Shown here: one piece after another, positions 17,237-25,243 of the stretch
Layout: the number at the start of each line of letters is the position of its first letter
How positions within the stretch are numbered: position 1 is the stretch's first letter
Assembly: GCF_003633615.1 (NCBI RefSeq)
Contig: NZ_RBKU01000001.1
Span: 4,030,001-4,094,000 of the forward strand
Length of the DNA stretch: 64,000 bases
Reading direction: 5' to 3'
Source: Mucilaginibacter gracilis
GTDB lineage: Bacteria; Bacteroidota; Bacteroidia; Sphingobacteriales; Sphingobacteriaceae
Translations under genes and position numbers: made by a program
The notes under the pieces: generated by a model
What the model saw: the letters and a program-made list of their open reading frames with translations, nothing else
Databases searched by the model: none
Told to the model about the DNA's origin: nothing

Positions 17237-20125
17237 ATGATAAAAAAATTACTTTTACTTTTTGTTATCTCATTAACAACGGCAAACCTTTTCGCCCAAA
17301 ATCGTGGGAACGGGGGCCGGGGTAATACTCCCGCTGCGCCGCCCGTGCTGTTTCGCGAGGTGAGCGGAGTAGTGAGGGATACAAGTGATAATACCCTGAT
17401 AGGTGCCACAATTACATTAACATCCCGTAAAGATACCTTGCGTACCACTACCAATGCCGATGGTGTTTTTGTATTAAAAAACGTAAAGCTGGCTACTTTT
17501 ACTTTAACCATTAGCGAGGTTGGCTTTATTACATCGGTACGTAAATATTTACAAAACGATGCCGTTAAAAGGCTGGTGCTTGAACCCATCATATTAAAAT
17601 CGAGCACTATTATGATGAACGAGGTAAAAATTAATGGTACGCCAAGTATTGTTTACAAGGTAGATACCGTTGAGTATAAAGCCAGCGATTATAAGGTGCG
17701 CGACAATGCTACTATTGACGAGCTGTTGAAAAAAATGGAAGGCTTTGAAGTAGGATCTGACGGGACGGTAACACACCAGGGCCAGCAAATTACCAAAGCC
17801 AAATTAAACGGTAAAATTTATGCCAGCGGCGATGTGGCTACAGCCATACAAAACCTGCCGGCAGATATTGTTGAGAAAATACAGGTAGTTGATGATTACG
17901 GCGACCAGGCAGCCCGAACCGGCATTAAAGATGGCGACCCTCAAAAAGTACTTAACATCACAACCAAGGCAGATAGATCGGTAGGTACAACGGGTACCTT
18001 AACAACCCAATACGGAAGCGACGACAGGTATAACGCCAATTTGTTTGTGCAGCGCATTAATGCCAACCAGCAACTGGGCGTAATTGCCAATATACGTAAC
18101 ACCGTTAACGGAGTGGCATCAAGCGGCGTTGCAGGTGGTGCAACCAACGGCGGCGGGGGAGGTACTGGTGTTGGCGCGGGAGCAGCTGGAAGCAGCAGCC
18201 CCGGTACCACAAAATCTGGCGGACCACAATTAAATTACCGCGACCAATGGAGCAAAAAGGTACAGGTTACGGCTGGTTATGGATATAATTTTTCGGACAA
18301 TAATTCGATTAACCAGAGTTATGGAACCAACTACTCCGACAAAGGAAATAGCAACTTTACCGATAAAAGTACAGCGCAGCGCAATAGCCGAAACCATAGC
18401 TTTAACTTTGAATTGGATTATACAATTGATAGCGCCAACTATTTACAGGTAACGCCAACTTTTACGTATGCAAATTCAAGCAATTCGTCAAATTCATTTA
18501 CCGATAATTTTAACAAATACGTTACCGGTTTTGAACATCCGGTGGTACAAAGTTTAAGCAGTTCGATAAACACGGCACCTAATTATAGCGGTATTGTGTT
18601 TTATCAGCACATATTTAAAAAGCCTCGCAGAAATTTATCTGTTCAGTTTAGTGTTAACAAAGCAAATACCGACGCAGATGGCGAAAGAAATGCCGATACC
18701 AAAAACTATGCCGATAGCACCACTAACGTTGTTGTTAAAGATTCAACTGCGCACTTATTCACTTTCCGAAACAGTATCAATACTACATATAGGGCGAGCT
18801 TTACCTATGTTGAGCCGTTTAGCATCTATTCGCAGTTTGAATTTAATGGGCAAACCAGAAGGTCGGAATATAACAACATTGCTACCACCGATACCGTGAT
18901 TAACAATCAACTGGTTGACGTAACCAGATATGACAATATTTACGATTACTCGTTTACCGAAACACGCCTAACCTTTAACTACCGGTTTAATGGTATTAAA
19001 TGGAACTGGTCTTTAGGTACAACGCTTGTACCAAGTTCATTGCAGGGTAAAAAGCTTGATAACAGCAGTCAAAACACATACGGATCAATACGTAACGATT
19101 TTAGGGCCATTCCAGTGTTTCGTTTCGCTTATTCGTGGTCGCGTACCGAGCGGTTTACGTTGGCATATGCTGGCACCAATACCGAACCAAGTTTCCAACA
19201 GATACAGCCATTTACCGACAGAACTAACCCTGATAACTTAATTGTTGGTAACCCCGATTTGAAGCCATCCTTTGCACACTCAATTACGGCACAATACAAC
19301 AACTACATCGCTAACTCAAAGCTAAATTTTTCCTTTGGCGTTAATTATACATTAACAGATAACCAGATTGGTTCTAACAGGTTGTTTTTTTCTGAGCCTA
19401 TCGGCGTAAAAAAAGGTACTAACGGCGCTCGCGATACGGTACTCTATAAAACCATATACGAAACCCATTACGTAAACTTCAATGGTTCGCACGCCATAGT
19501 TGGCCGCTATAACATTGCCAAACAGCTTGACGATCGTCGCTATAATCTATCCTTAAACGGCAACATTACCTACAGTTATAATGTTGGTTTTAGCAACAAT
19601 GTAGAATACCACAATACCAACTGGCGGTTTGACGAGCGTTTTGGTCCGAGATTAAACCCAACCGAATCGATAGAGATTAACCCTTATATTGGTTACGATC
19701 TGTCGCGCTCGTTCACTTCATTAGCTACCGCTATGTCAACATCGGTGCAAACCACATCATTAGCTGTAGATGGTCGCTTTTATTTCTTTAAAACCTGGCA
19801 GGTTAACTATAATGCAAGCAAAAGTTACGTTACAGGTTTAGGTAACCTAAGTACCAATCCGTTAGTTATTAATGCAGGTTTCGAAAAAGAATTTTTTAAA
19901 AAGAAAAGCCTGGTGTTAACCCTAAATACTTACGATTTACTGCACCAAAACAATTTTATACAGCAAACATTAACCACCGGAGGAGTAACCAATACCCTCT
20001 CGAACTCGTTAAGCCGCTATTTTTTAGTTGGTATACGTTTAAGACTGCAAAAATGGAGCGGCGCGCCAACACGTAACGGCAAGAAAATGAATCGCCGTGG
20101 CGATGGTAGTTTTATTTATGAATAG
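17237..20125 (+). CDS. TonB-dependent-receptor-like outer membrane beta-barrel protein
   Basis: 962 aa. The signal peptide is MIKKLLLLFVISLTTANLFAQ. A carboxypeptidase-regulatory-like beta-sandwich follows (VSGVVRDTSDNTLIGATITL ... ADGVFVLKNV), then a plug region (ASDYKVRDNATIDELLKKMEGF ... KIQVVDDYGDQAA) and a ~650-residue beta-barrel rich in aromatic strand ends. The layout matches the outer-membrane beta-barrel family (OMP_b-brl_3) related to TonB receptors rather than a canonical SusC. A Gly/Ala/Ser-rich loop at ~290-330 is an odd insertion between plug and barrel. The substrate is unknown. Confidence 0.88.
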   Translation: MIKKLLLLFVISLTTANLFAQNRGNGGRGNTPAAPPVLFREVSGVVRDTSDNTLIGATITLTSRKDTLRTTTNADGVFVLKNVKLATFTLTISEVGFITSVRKYLQNDAVKRLVLEPIILKSSTIMMNEVKINGTPSIVYKVDTVEYKASDYKVRDNATIDELLKKMEGFEVGSDGTVTHQGQQITKAKLNGKIYASGDVATAIQNLPADIVEKIQVVDDYGDQAARTGIKDGDPQKVLNITTKADRSVGTTGTLTTQYGSDDRYNANLFVQRINANQQLGVIANIRNTVNGVASSGVAGGATNGGGGGTGVGAGAAGSSSPGTTKSGGPQLNYRDQWSKKVQVTAGYGYNFSDNNSINQSYGTNYSDKGNSNFTDKSTAQRNSRNHSFNFELDYTIDSANYLQVTPTFTYANSSNSSNSFTDNFNKYVTGFEHPVVQSLSSSINTAPNYSGIVFYQHIFKKPRRNLSVQFSVNKANTDADGERNADTKNYADSTTNVVVKDSTAHLFTFRNSINTTYRASFTYVEPFSIYSQFEFNGQTRRSEYNNIATTDTVINNQLVDVTRYDNIYDYSFTETRLTFNYRFNGIKWNWSLGTTLVPSSLQGKKLDNSSQNTYGSIRNDFRAIPVFRFAYSWSRTERFTLAYAGTNTEPSFQQIQPFTDRTNPDNLIVGNPDLKPSFAHSITAQYNNYIANSKLNFSFGVNYTLTDNQIGSNRLFFSEPIGVKKGTNGARDTVLYKTIYETHYVNFNGSHAIVGRYNIAKQLDDRRYNLSLNGNITYSYNVGFSNNVEYHNTNWRFDERFGPRLNPTESIEINPYIGYDLSRSFTSLATAMSTSVQTTSLAVDGRFYFFKTWQVNYNASKSYVTGLGNLSTNPLVINAGFEKEFFKKKSLVLTLNTYDLLHQNNFIQQTLTTGGVTNTLSNSLSRYFLVGIRLRLQKWSGAPTRNGKKMNRRGDGSFIYE

Positions 20126-20145
20126 AAACACAGTTAAAAAAAATG

Positions 20146-20177
20146 AACGGGGAAATGCATATCTCCCCGTTTTTTTG
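20146..20177. terminator. bidirectional terminator
   Basis: AACGGGGA pairs with TCCCCGTT and is followed by a T-run. It sits between the convergent stops of the beta-barrel gene and the GNAT gene and could serve both. Confidence 0.8.
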
Positions 20178-20699
20178 TTATAGCTCTTTTTTCATCAAAA
20201 CATCCTTTTGCTTATCGGTACCAAGCATAAAATAATGATCGCTAAAGCGGGAAAATCCATGTCGTTCGTAAAAACGAATGGCGTTTACATTTTTTTCGAA
20301 AACGCCCAGCCAGATGTATTTATAAGCCTCGCGTTTTGCGGTTGCAATAGCATAGTTTATCAATTGCTCGCCAAACCCCTTACCCTGGTGTTTAGCTAAA
20401 ATATAAATACGCTCAATCTCAAAGCCATAGCTGTCTTGAAATTCGGTTTGGGCATCGCCAGTGTTCAATTTAACATAACCAACCACCTCGTTATTATAAA
20501 CCGCAAAGTAAAACGCAGAACCAGGTGTATTTAACTCCATCTCTATTTTTTGATGCGTAAAACTAACGGCAGCATAAGCCTCCATATCGTTTGCATTATT
20601 AATAGCCGCGAAAGCATCAAAAAACGTTTTTTTGCTTAATTGCAACAAAGCATCAGCCTCAGTGGCATTTACCTTGCGGATAACAATACGATTATTCAT
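20178..20699 (-). CDS. GNAT-family N-acetyltransferase
   Basis: 173 aa with the complete GNAT fold. The acetyl-CoA pyrophosphate-binding loop is AKHQGKGFGEQLI, preceded by the strand FEIERIYIL and followed by YIWLGVFEKNVNAIRFYERHGF, the classic motif B region. It transfers acetyl from acetyl-CoA to an amine that cannot be identified from sequence. It is a single gene, convergent with the beta-barrel gene. Confidence 0.9.
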   Translation of the reverse strand: MNNRIVIRKVNATEADALLQLSKKTFFDAFAAINNANDMEAYAAVSFTHQKIEMELNTPGSAFYFAVYNNEVVGYVKLNTGDAQTEFQDSYGFEIERIYILAKHQGKGFGEQLINYAIATAKREAYKYIWLGVFEKNVNAIRFYERHGFSRFSDHYFMLGTDKQKDVLMKKEL

Positions 20700-20986
20700 T
20701 TGATGGGAACGGAGGTAATTTAAACGGATTAACTACAAAAGGCATGTAATGGACTTAAAAAAACAACAAGCTTTACGCCGAAACTGAACAAAATACGCCG
20801 AAAAAGCAACTCATCAACAGCAAGTTGTTCAAGTTTTTGGGCCCATATGAGCAATAAAAGCCGGTTTTACCAAAGGATTTAAATTTTTAAATATTTACTT
20901 AATAATTTAGTAACCAAATGTTTATATAGTAATTCTTGTACAAAAAAAGCTCTTTTTATGGACATTAAAAAAAAGTTAACATCAAA
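20700..20986. other. intergenic stretch upstream of tRNA-Ser
   Basis: AT-rich spacer with no ORF or RNA that I can support. It carries the divergent promoter region of the GNAT gene and leads into the tRNA promoter. Confidence 0.6.
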
Positions 20987-21017
20987 TTTGCCAATTCAAC
21001 CGGGATTTGTACTTTTG
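20987..21017 (+). promoter_or_regulatory. promoter of tRNA-Ser
   Basis: TTTG at 20987-20990, a 19-bp spacer, then TACTTTTG at 21010-21017. This is an exact match to the Bacteroidota -33/-7 consensus TTTG...TAnnTTTG. The tRNA begins 6 nt downstream, as expected for this promoter class. Confidence 0.8.
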
Positions 21018-21022
21018 ACCCC

Positions 21023-21109
21023 GGAGAGTTGGCAGAGTGGTCGATTGCGGCAGTCTTGAAAACTGTTGACTTGTTAAAGGGTCCTGGGGTTCGAATCCCT
21101 AACTCTCCG
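21023..21109 (+). tRNA. tRNA-Ser (anticodon UGA)
   Basis: 87 nt with a 7-bp acceptor stem GGAGAGT/ACTCTCC. The anticodon arm is GCAGT-CTTGAAA-ACTGT with anticodon TGA at 21057-21059, and there is a variable arm of class II type and the GGTTCGAATCC T-arm. Discriminator base G at 21109. No CCA follows here (CGA instead), because the island's attL interrupts the native 3' flank; CCA is found at the attR copy. Confidence 0.95.
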
Positions 21110-21110
21110 C
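21097..21110. other. attL core (14-bp direct repeat)
   Basis: CCCTAACTCTCCGC, the 3' end of tRNA-Ser, is repeated exactly at 52240-52253. Confidence 0.85.
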
Positions 21111-21133
21111 GAATAACCCTGTCAAAAACAGCT

Positions 21134-21170
21134 AAAAGCCTGCAAATCAAATGATTGCAGGCTTTTCTTT
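21134..21170 (+). terminator. replacement terminator downstream of tRNA-Ser
   Basis: AAAAGCCTGCAA (21134-21145) pairs perfectly with TTGCAGGCTTTT (21155-21166), loop of 9, followed by CTTT. It lies inside the island and ends tRNA transcription, which otherwise would run towards the integrase. Confidence 0.85.
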
Positions 21171-21221
21171 TGGTGCCAAACCCCCAATTTATGCACCAAT
21201 TAGCAACAAAAAAGTGCGTAT

Positions 21222-21260
21222 TTCGGTGCGTCATTTTTCACTAATACCCTACGCACCGAA
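21222..21260. repeat. candidate integrase arm-type sites, left end
   Basis: TTCGGTGCGT at 21222-21231 and its exact inverse ACGCACCGAA at 21251-21260. The same decamer recurs at the right end (52171-52180). Location next to attL and the integrase suggests integrase or excisionase binding. Confidence 0.6.
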
Positions 21261-21329
21261 CATGATATATCTAATTGAATATCAACCAGTTCAATAGTTG
21301 AACATCTTGTTTGCGATTGATTGCAAGCT

Positions 21330-21337
21330 TAATTTTG
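21330..21337 (+). promoter_or_regulatory. -7 box of the integrase gene
   Basis: TAATTTTG matches TAnnTTTG, with TTTG 16 bp upstream at 21310-21313. It lies 22 bp before the integrase ATG. Confidence 0.5.
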
Positions 21338-21359
21338 TTTCACTTTTAACATCATTGTT

Positions 21360-22574
21360 ATGAAAACTAAATTCAGTTTGTTATTCTATATCAGAAAGCC
21401 AAAAAATTATGTTGGCGGCCCCATACCTGTATGGGTACGTATTACTGTAAACGGCAAACGTTCCGAAACGCCATCAGGCCGGGAATGTGAGCCAGCCCAA
21501 TGGAACAATGCGGCAGGCCGCCAAAAAGGCACAAAAGAAGAAGTAAAATCCTTTAACGCTTATTTAGACGACCTGCAAAGCAAAGTTTATGAGGCCCACC
21601 GTCAGTTGACCGAAACGGATGCGCTTATTACTGCGGAAACTATCCGCAATAAATTCATGGGCAAGACCGAAAAGCCCCGCTCCCTAATTGCCATCTTTAA
21701 GGAGCATAATCAAAAGATGGAAGCCCTGTTAGGCAAGGAATACACCAAAGGTACGTTGTGCCGCTATAAAACCTCTTTAAAACACACACAGGACTTTTTA
21801 AAGTGGAAGTATAACCTGACCGATATTGACATTAAGCAGGTCGACCACGCCTTTATCACGGAGTATGAGTTTTATCTGCGTTCCGAAAGAAAATGTGCCA
21901 ATAATTCCGCTGTTAAATACATTAAGAACTTTGGTAAGATTATCCGTATTTGCCTGGCTAACCGCTGGTTGACCTACAACCCGTTTTTAAGCTATAAGAA
22001 CAAGATCAAAACCGTTGACCGGGTTTATTTAACAACAGAGGAACTACAGGAAATGGCGGTTAAAGACATGGCCACAGACCGTTTGACACAGGTGCGTGAT
22101 ATTTTTCTTTTTTGCTGTTTTACAGGTTTGGCTTATGCAGATGTGAAGAAGTTGCGCAGATGGGAAATTGTAACCGGCGTGGATGGCGAAAAATGGCTTT
22201 CAATCAACAGGCTAAAAACCGATGTGCCATCACGCATCCCATTATTGCCAACAGCTATGACTTTGATACAACGTTATGCCGATCACCCGCATTGTGAGAA
22301 CAGCGGGCGCGTTTTACCGGTATTGAGCAATCAGAAGATGAACAGCTACTTAAAAGAGATAGCGGACGTATGCGGCATTAACAAGCCCATCACCTTCCAT
22401 ATTGCCCGCCACACCTTTGCAACCACGGTAACGCTATTAAACGGCGTACCGATTGAAAGCGTATCCAAGATGTTAGGCCATACCAACATTCAAACCACAC
22501 AGCACTATGCTAAAATATTAGATATTAAGGTGGGTGCCGATATGGCTTTGCTCCGGCAAAAGTATTCAGGCTAA
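21360..22574 (+). CDS. tyrosine integrase of the island
   Basis: 404 aa, the usual length for Bacteroidota tRNA-targeting integrases. An N-terminal arm-binding beta domain (YVGGPIPVWVRITVNGKRSE) is followed by a SAM-like core-binding domain (LCRYKTSLKHTQDFLKWKY). The catalytic domain has FTGLAYADVKKL at the first catalytic position, IARHTFATT (H/R pair), MLGHTNIQTTQHYAKI (His and nucleophile Tyr). Its place beside attL makes it the enzyme for integration and excision. A hairpin terminator follows at 22596. Confidence 0.94.
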   Translation: MKTKFSLLFYIRKPKNYVGGPIPVWVRITVNGKRSETPSGRECEPAQWNNAAGRQKGTKEEVKSFNAYLDDLQSKVYEAHRQLTETDALITAETIRNKFMGKTEKPRSLIAIFKEHNQKMEALLGKEYTKGTLCRYKTSLKHTQDFLKWKYNLTDIDIKQVDHAFITEYEFYLRSERKCANNSAVKYIKNFGKIIRICLANRWLTYNPFLSYKNKIKTVDRVYLTTEELQEMAVKDMATDRLTQVRDIFLFCCFTGLAYADVKKLRRWEIVTGVDGEKWLSINRLKTDVPSRIPLLPTAMTLIQRYADHPHCENSGRVLPVLSNQKMNSYLKEIADVCGINKPITFHIARHTFATTVTLLNGVPIESVSKMLGHTNIQTTQHYAKILDIKVGADMALLRQKYSG

Positions 22575-22595
22575 TGCAAACTTTCCACAAGAACT

Positions 22596-22620
22596 AAAGC
22601 CACTTTCGGGTGGCTTTTAA
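22596..22620 (+). terminator. integrase terminator
   Basis: AAAGCCAC pairs with GTGGCTTT over a 6-nt loop and runs into TTTTAA, 20 bp after the integrase stop. Confidence 0.7.
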
Positions 22621-22669
22621 GATAACTTCAGCTTTTTTGTGCTATCTTTTGCCAGTTTAAAACAGACAC

Positions 22670-23477
22670 ATGCAGGACTTAAATTTAGAATTACGATCAG
22701 AGGTTTTGGGATATTCCCTGCATCTGGAAGAGGGTGTAAATAGTCTTTTACTTCTTAACCTGGGCATACTTGATGGTGGCAAATCGACCAGGCTTTTTGG
22801 TAATCTTGCGCCGAAATGGTGTGGTCTCATTCATCATAATCTCCAGTAATAAAGCAGGTATTAGCTTTAAAAACAAGATTGATTTATTATTTGATCTGGA
22901 AGTGTTTACAAAAGCTGAAAACGCTGAAATGGAGTTATTGAGCGTCTTTAGAAATAAATTACTCCATGATATCTCATTTAGCAGTTTGCTGTCGGTCGTG
23001 CAACAATTGGACAGTAGTTTGAAAACGAAGTTTAGAGGGTATTTCGAAGATAAAGGCAGCATAGACGATGAAGTACATTGCAAGCGGGCATTAGCCAACA
23101 TATTCCTAAAAAATATTCAAACCATCCGGTTCAAGGTGCAGCATTTAAGAGAACTAAATCAAAGTAAGAACGAACTAATACAGGAAAATCTAAAAATAAA
23201 CTTGCAGCATATTGATGTCTTCTATGATTTTACCGATGAGATATGCATAAAAATAGAACAATCAAACTTGGAGCATCCTGATTTGGCCAATCTTGCAGCT
23301 GACCTATTGGTATCAATTGAAAAATTTCAAAAACTATTTTCCGGAGTAGAAAAGAAGGTCTTTAATTTTGATGTTTTTGCCAGTCTGTTCGGACTAAGAA
23401 AAATGGACGAGGCACAGAATGCTGAGCTTAGGCTGCTGCATGATGCTTATTTTAATGCAAGGCAAAAAAAATCATAA
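22670..23477 (+). pseudogene. frameshifted hypothetical gene with 46-bp insertion
   Basis: The ATG at 22670 opens a good frame (MQDLNLELRSEVLGYSLHLE ... RLFGN) that stops at 22849. The remainder of the protein (KAGISFKNKIDLLFDLEVF ... FRNKLLHDI) continues one base out of phase to 23477. A 46-bp segment (22805-22850) sits between two GTAAT copies. Removing it joins RLFGN to KAGISF in frame and gives a 253-aa protein. The LFGN...KIDLLFDL...RNKLLHD layout vaguely recalls MltR-like helical proteins. An alternative start at 22773 would give a shorter, 234-aa product. The function is unknown. Confidence 0.55.
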
Positions 23478-23481
23478 TCCT

Positions 23482-23790
23482 TTATTCAAATTCTTCAATT
23501 AAATAGGCAATTACGGATATACCTGCACTATCTGCCATAAAGTTGATAGTCGTTTTACCCGACAGTTTTTCATTGGTGCGGGTAATATGGACATATTGCG
23601 TTTTTTTCTTAAACGGAATTGATTTATGTTCATCCAGGATCTCTTGCGGTGTAAGTATGTATTTAGCTATTAACGTTTGCATAAATTCCTTTAACCGTTT
23701 CTCCGAAAGATGATTAACACTTACTTTACACTCGAAAAGCGTCTTCAAATGTTCAGTGCATTTAATCTTCCAATATTGTTTGCTCTTCAT
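23482..23790 (-). CDS. hypothetical protein, last gene of the five-gene operon
   Basis: 102 aa, Lys-rich, soluble. The sequence MKSKQYWKIKCTEHLKTLFECKVSVNHLSEKRLKEFMQTLIAKY leads to a beta-rich end (YVHITRTNEKLSGKTTINFMADSAGISVIAYLIEEF). No known family recognised. It starts 11 bp after the previous gene stops and is convergent, by 4 bp, with the frameshifted gene. Confidence 0.6.
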   Translation of the reverse strand: MKSKQYWKIKCTEHLKTLFECKVSVNHLSEKRLKEFMQTLIAKYILTPQEILDEHKSIPFKKKTQYVHITRTNEKLSGKTTINFMADSAGISVIAYLIEEFE

Positions 23791-23801
23791 TAGTTTAAGT
23801 T

Positions 23802-24572
23802 TTAGCCCTTATTGGGTTGAAGTATATCATGGGCTATATTTAGTAAAACCGTCTGCTGTTGATCGAGTTTATTTAAGCGGCTCAATATCATATCATAGCT
23901 TTGCACACGCAACCATGTTTTTAATGCTACAATTACAATCGCCAATGCCGCAGGCTCAAACGGTACTATTGCGCCTTCGAGATTTTCCCAATGGTATTCA
24001 TCAGACTGATAGAGTTCTGTAAGTTCCCCCAACCGTTCAAGCAGGTTTGAAAAACTATCCAAACCAGAGAATTTATTTGTATAAACACCATATCGTGTAT
24101 CGTTTAGCACTTGTAGCACCAAGCTGTAGGGGATGTTTAGTCCTGGAACCCTACCGGAGTACGGTCGTTCATTTTCATTACCCCATGTATAATTGAATTC
24201 CCCCTCAATTTTCTGGCTATAATCAAACCGTTGTAAATTAGCATAAAACGAATCCTCATCATCATATGAATTGAGTGGTATTTCTTCGCTATATATACGA
24301 TCACTATTATTTTGAGCGCATATGCTACATAGACGCCATATCGGCATTCCTAACTGTCGGTAAGCTTCCGACGAACGGGCAAATAAATCCCTGGCTTGCT
24401 GGGGGGCTAATATAGCTTTGTAAAGTGCTCCGATTAACCAGCAGCTCGCTGCAAAGGGCAATTTTTGGGTTTCCGCTCGTTCACTTAAAGCCTCCGCATA
24501 TCCGGTATAAGCATCTGCAATATTGCTAACATCATCCGTATTAAGATTTAAAATTTCGGTATATCTGCTCAT
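23802..24572 (-). CDS. alpha-helical hypothetical protein, fourth gene of the five-gene operon
   Basis: 256 aa. Helical segments such as DDVSNIADAYTGYAEALSERAE and CWLIGALYKAILAPQQARDLFARSSEAYRQLGMPIW resemble TPR-like packing, but there is no clear repeat period. A later part is beta-rich around FNYTWGNENERPYSG. The ATG overlaps the stop of the upstream gene by 4 bp (ATGA), so translation is probably coupled. I know of no function for this sequence. Its partners suggest a structural or regulatory subunit of the system. Confidence 0.68.
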   Translation of the reverse strand: MSRYTEILNLNTDDVSNIADAYTGYAEALSERAETQKLPFAASCWLIGALYKAILAPQQARDLFARSSEAYRQLGMPIWRLCSICAQNNSDRIYSEEIPLNSYDDEDSFYANLQRFDYSQKIEGEFNYTWGNENERPYSGRVPGLNIPYSLVLQVLNDTRYGVYTNKFSGLDSFSNLLERLGELTELYQSDEYHWENLEGAIVPFEPAALAIVIVALKTWLRVQSYDMILSRLNKLDQQQTVLLNIAHDILQPNKG

Positions 24573-25228
24573 GATAAGATCTCCCGTATATTCGACAATT
24601 TTTCAGGCTCCTGATAGCTTGAATTGGTAATTGTTTGAATAGAAGCCGGTATTCTACCTGCCTTTAAGTCCCTTAATGCCGAGGGGCCATTATAACCAAT
24701 TGCTTTCTCAATTTGAACTGATGGAATTAGGATTTTTGCCATAATTTCTCCCTGTCTGAAATAAGGCTGGTAGTCCCTGTAAACGTGTAATTCCCTGATT
24801 TCTTCAGAAAACTGTTCCATTTCTATTGCTTTTTTTCCAATTGTTATTAAGTATGCATAAAAAATATAGCCCGTAGATTTAAAATTATCAGTAGCAAATC
24901 TCAAAGCCGTCATAAAGGGAGGAAAAAACAGATTTTGTCTTGACTTCCAATCACGCTCTACCACGCCCGCCGTTGTGGAGATAAAGGGTGTTACATCGCC
25001 GAATTTAGCTTTACTATATTTGGAAAGCGGATTGCCTATGGGCACGGGTTTGTGGTAATGGTTCAAATGCAGCTCTGCATTGACGCTGTTCAGGTGTAAC
25101 TTAATTTCTGCCGGGGTGATTTCTCCGGCTGTTCGCCACCAGTTGGATAGCAAACCATTATCAACGATGTGCTGCGCTTTAATGGCATCCAATCCGTTTA
25201 TTCCCTTTAACACTTTCTGAAAAACCAT
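24569..25228 (-). CDS. possible ADP-ribosyltransferase-like protein, third gene of the five-gene operon
   Basis: 219 aa. An early helix (GLLSNWWRTAG) is followed by GDVTPFISTTAGVVERD, ALRFATDNFKSTGYIFYAYLI and EEIRELHVYRDYQPYFRQGEIMAKILIP. The order 'fixed S/T-T turn, helix, beta strand, ...E near the end' resembles the ADP-ribosyltransferase fold of RES/ART-like toxins, but no H-Y-E or R-S-E triad can be assigned with certainty. It starts 15 bp after the DUF3883-type gene and overlaps the next gene. Treat the enzymatic call as a hypothesis. Confidence 0.6.
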   Translation of the reverse strand: MVFQKVLKGINGLDAIKAQHIVDNGLLSNWWRTAGEITPAEIKLHLNSVNAELHLNHYHKPVPIGNPLSKYSKAKFGDVTPFISTTAGVVERDWKSRQNLFFPPFMTALRFATDNFKSTGYIFYAYLITIGKKAIEMEQFSEEIRELHVYRDYQPYFRQGEIMAKILIPSVQIEKAIGYNGPSALRDLKAGRIPASIQTITNSSYQEPEKLSNIREILS

Positions 25229-25243
25229 GATTTATACAGTTTA

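Noticed and set aside
22748-23101. Minus-strand 117-aa ORF across the frameshifted gene
   Set aside because: It shadows the coding strand; the plus-strand pieces give a coherent protein once the 46-bp insertion is removed.
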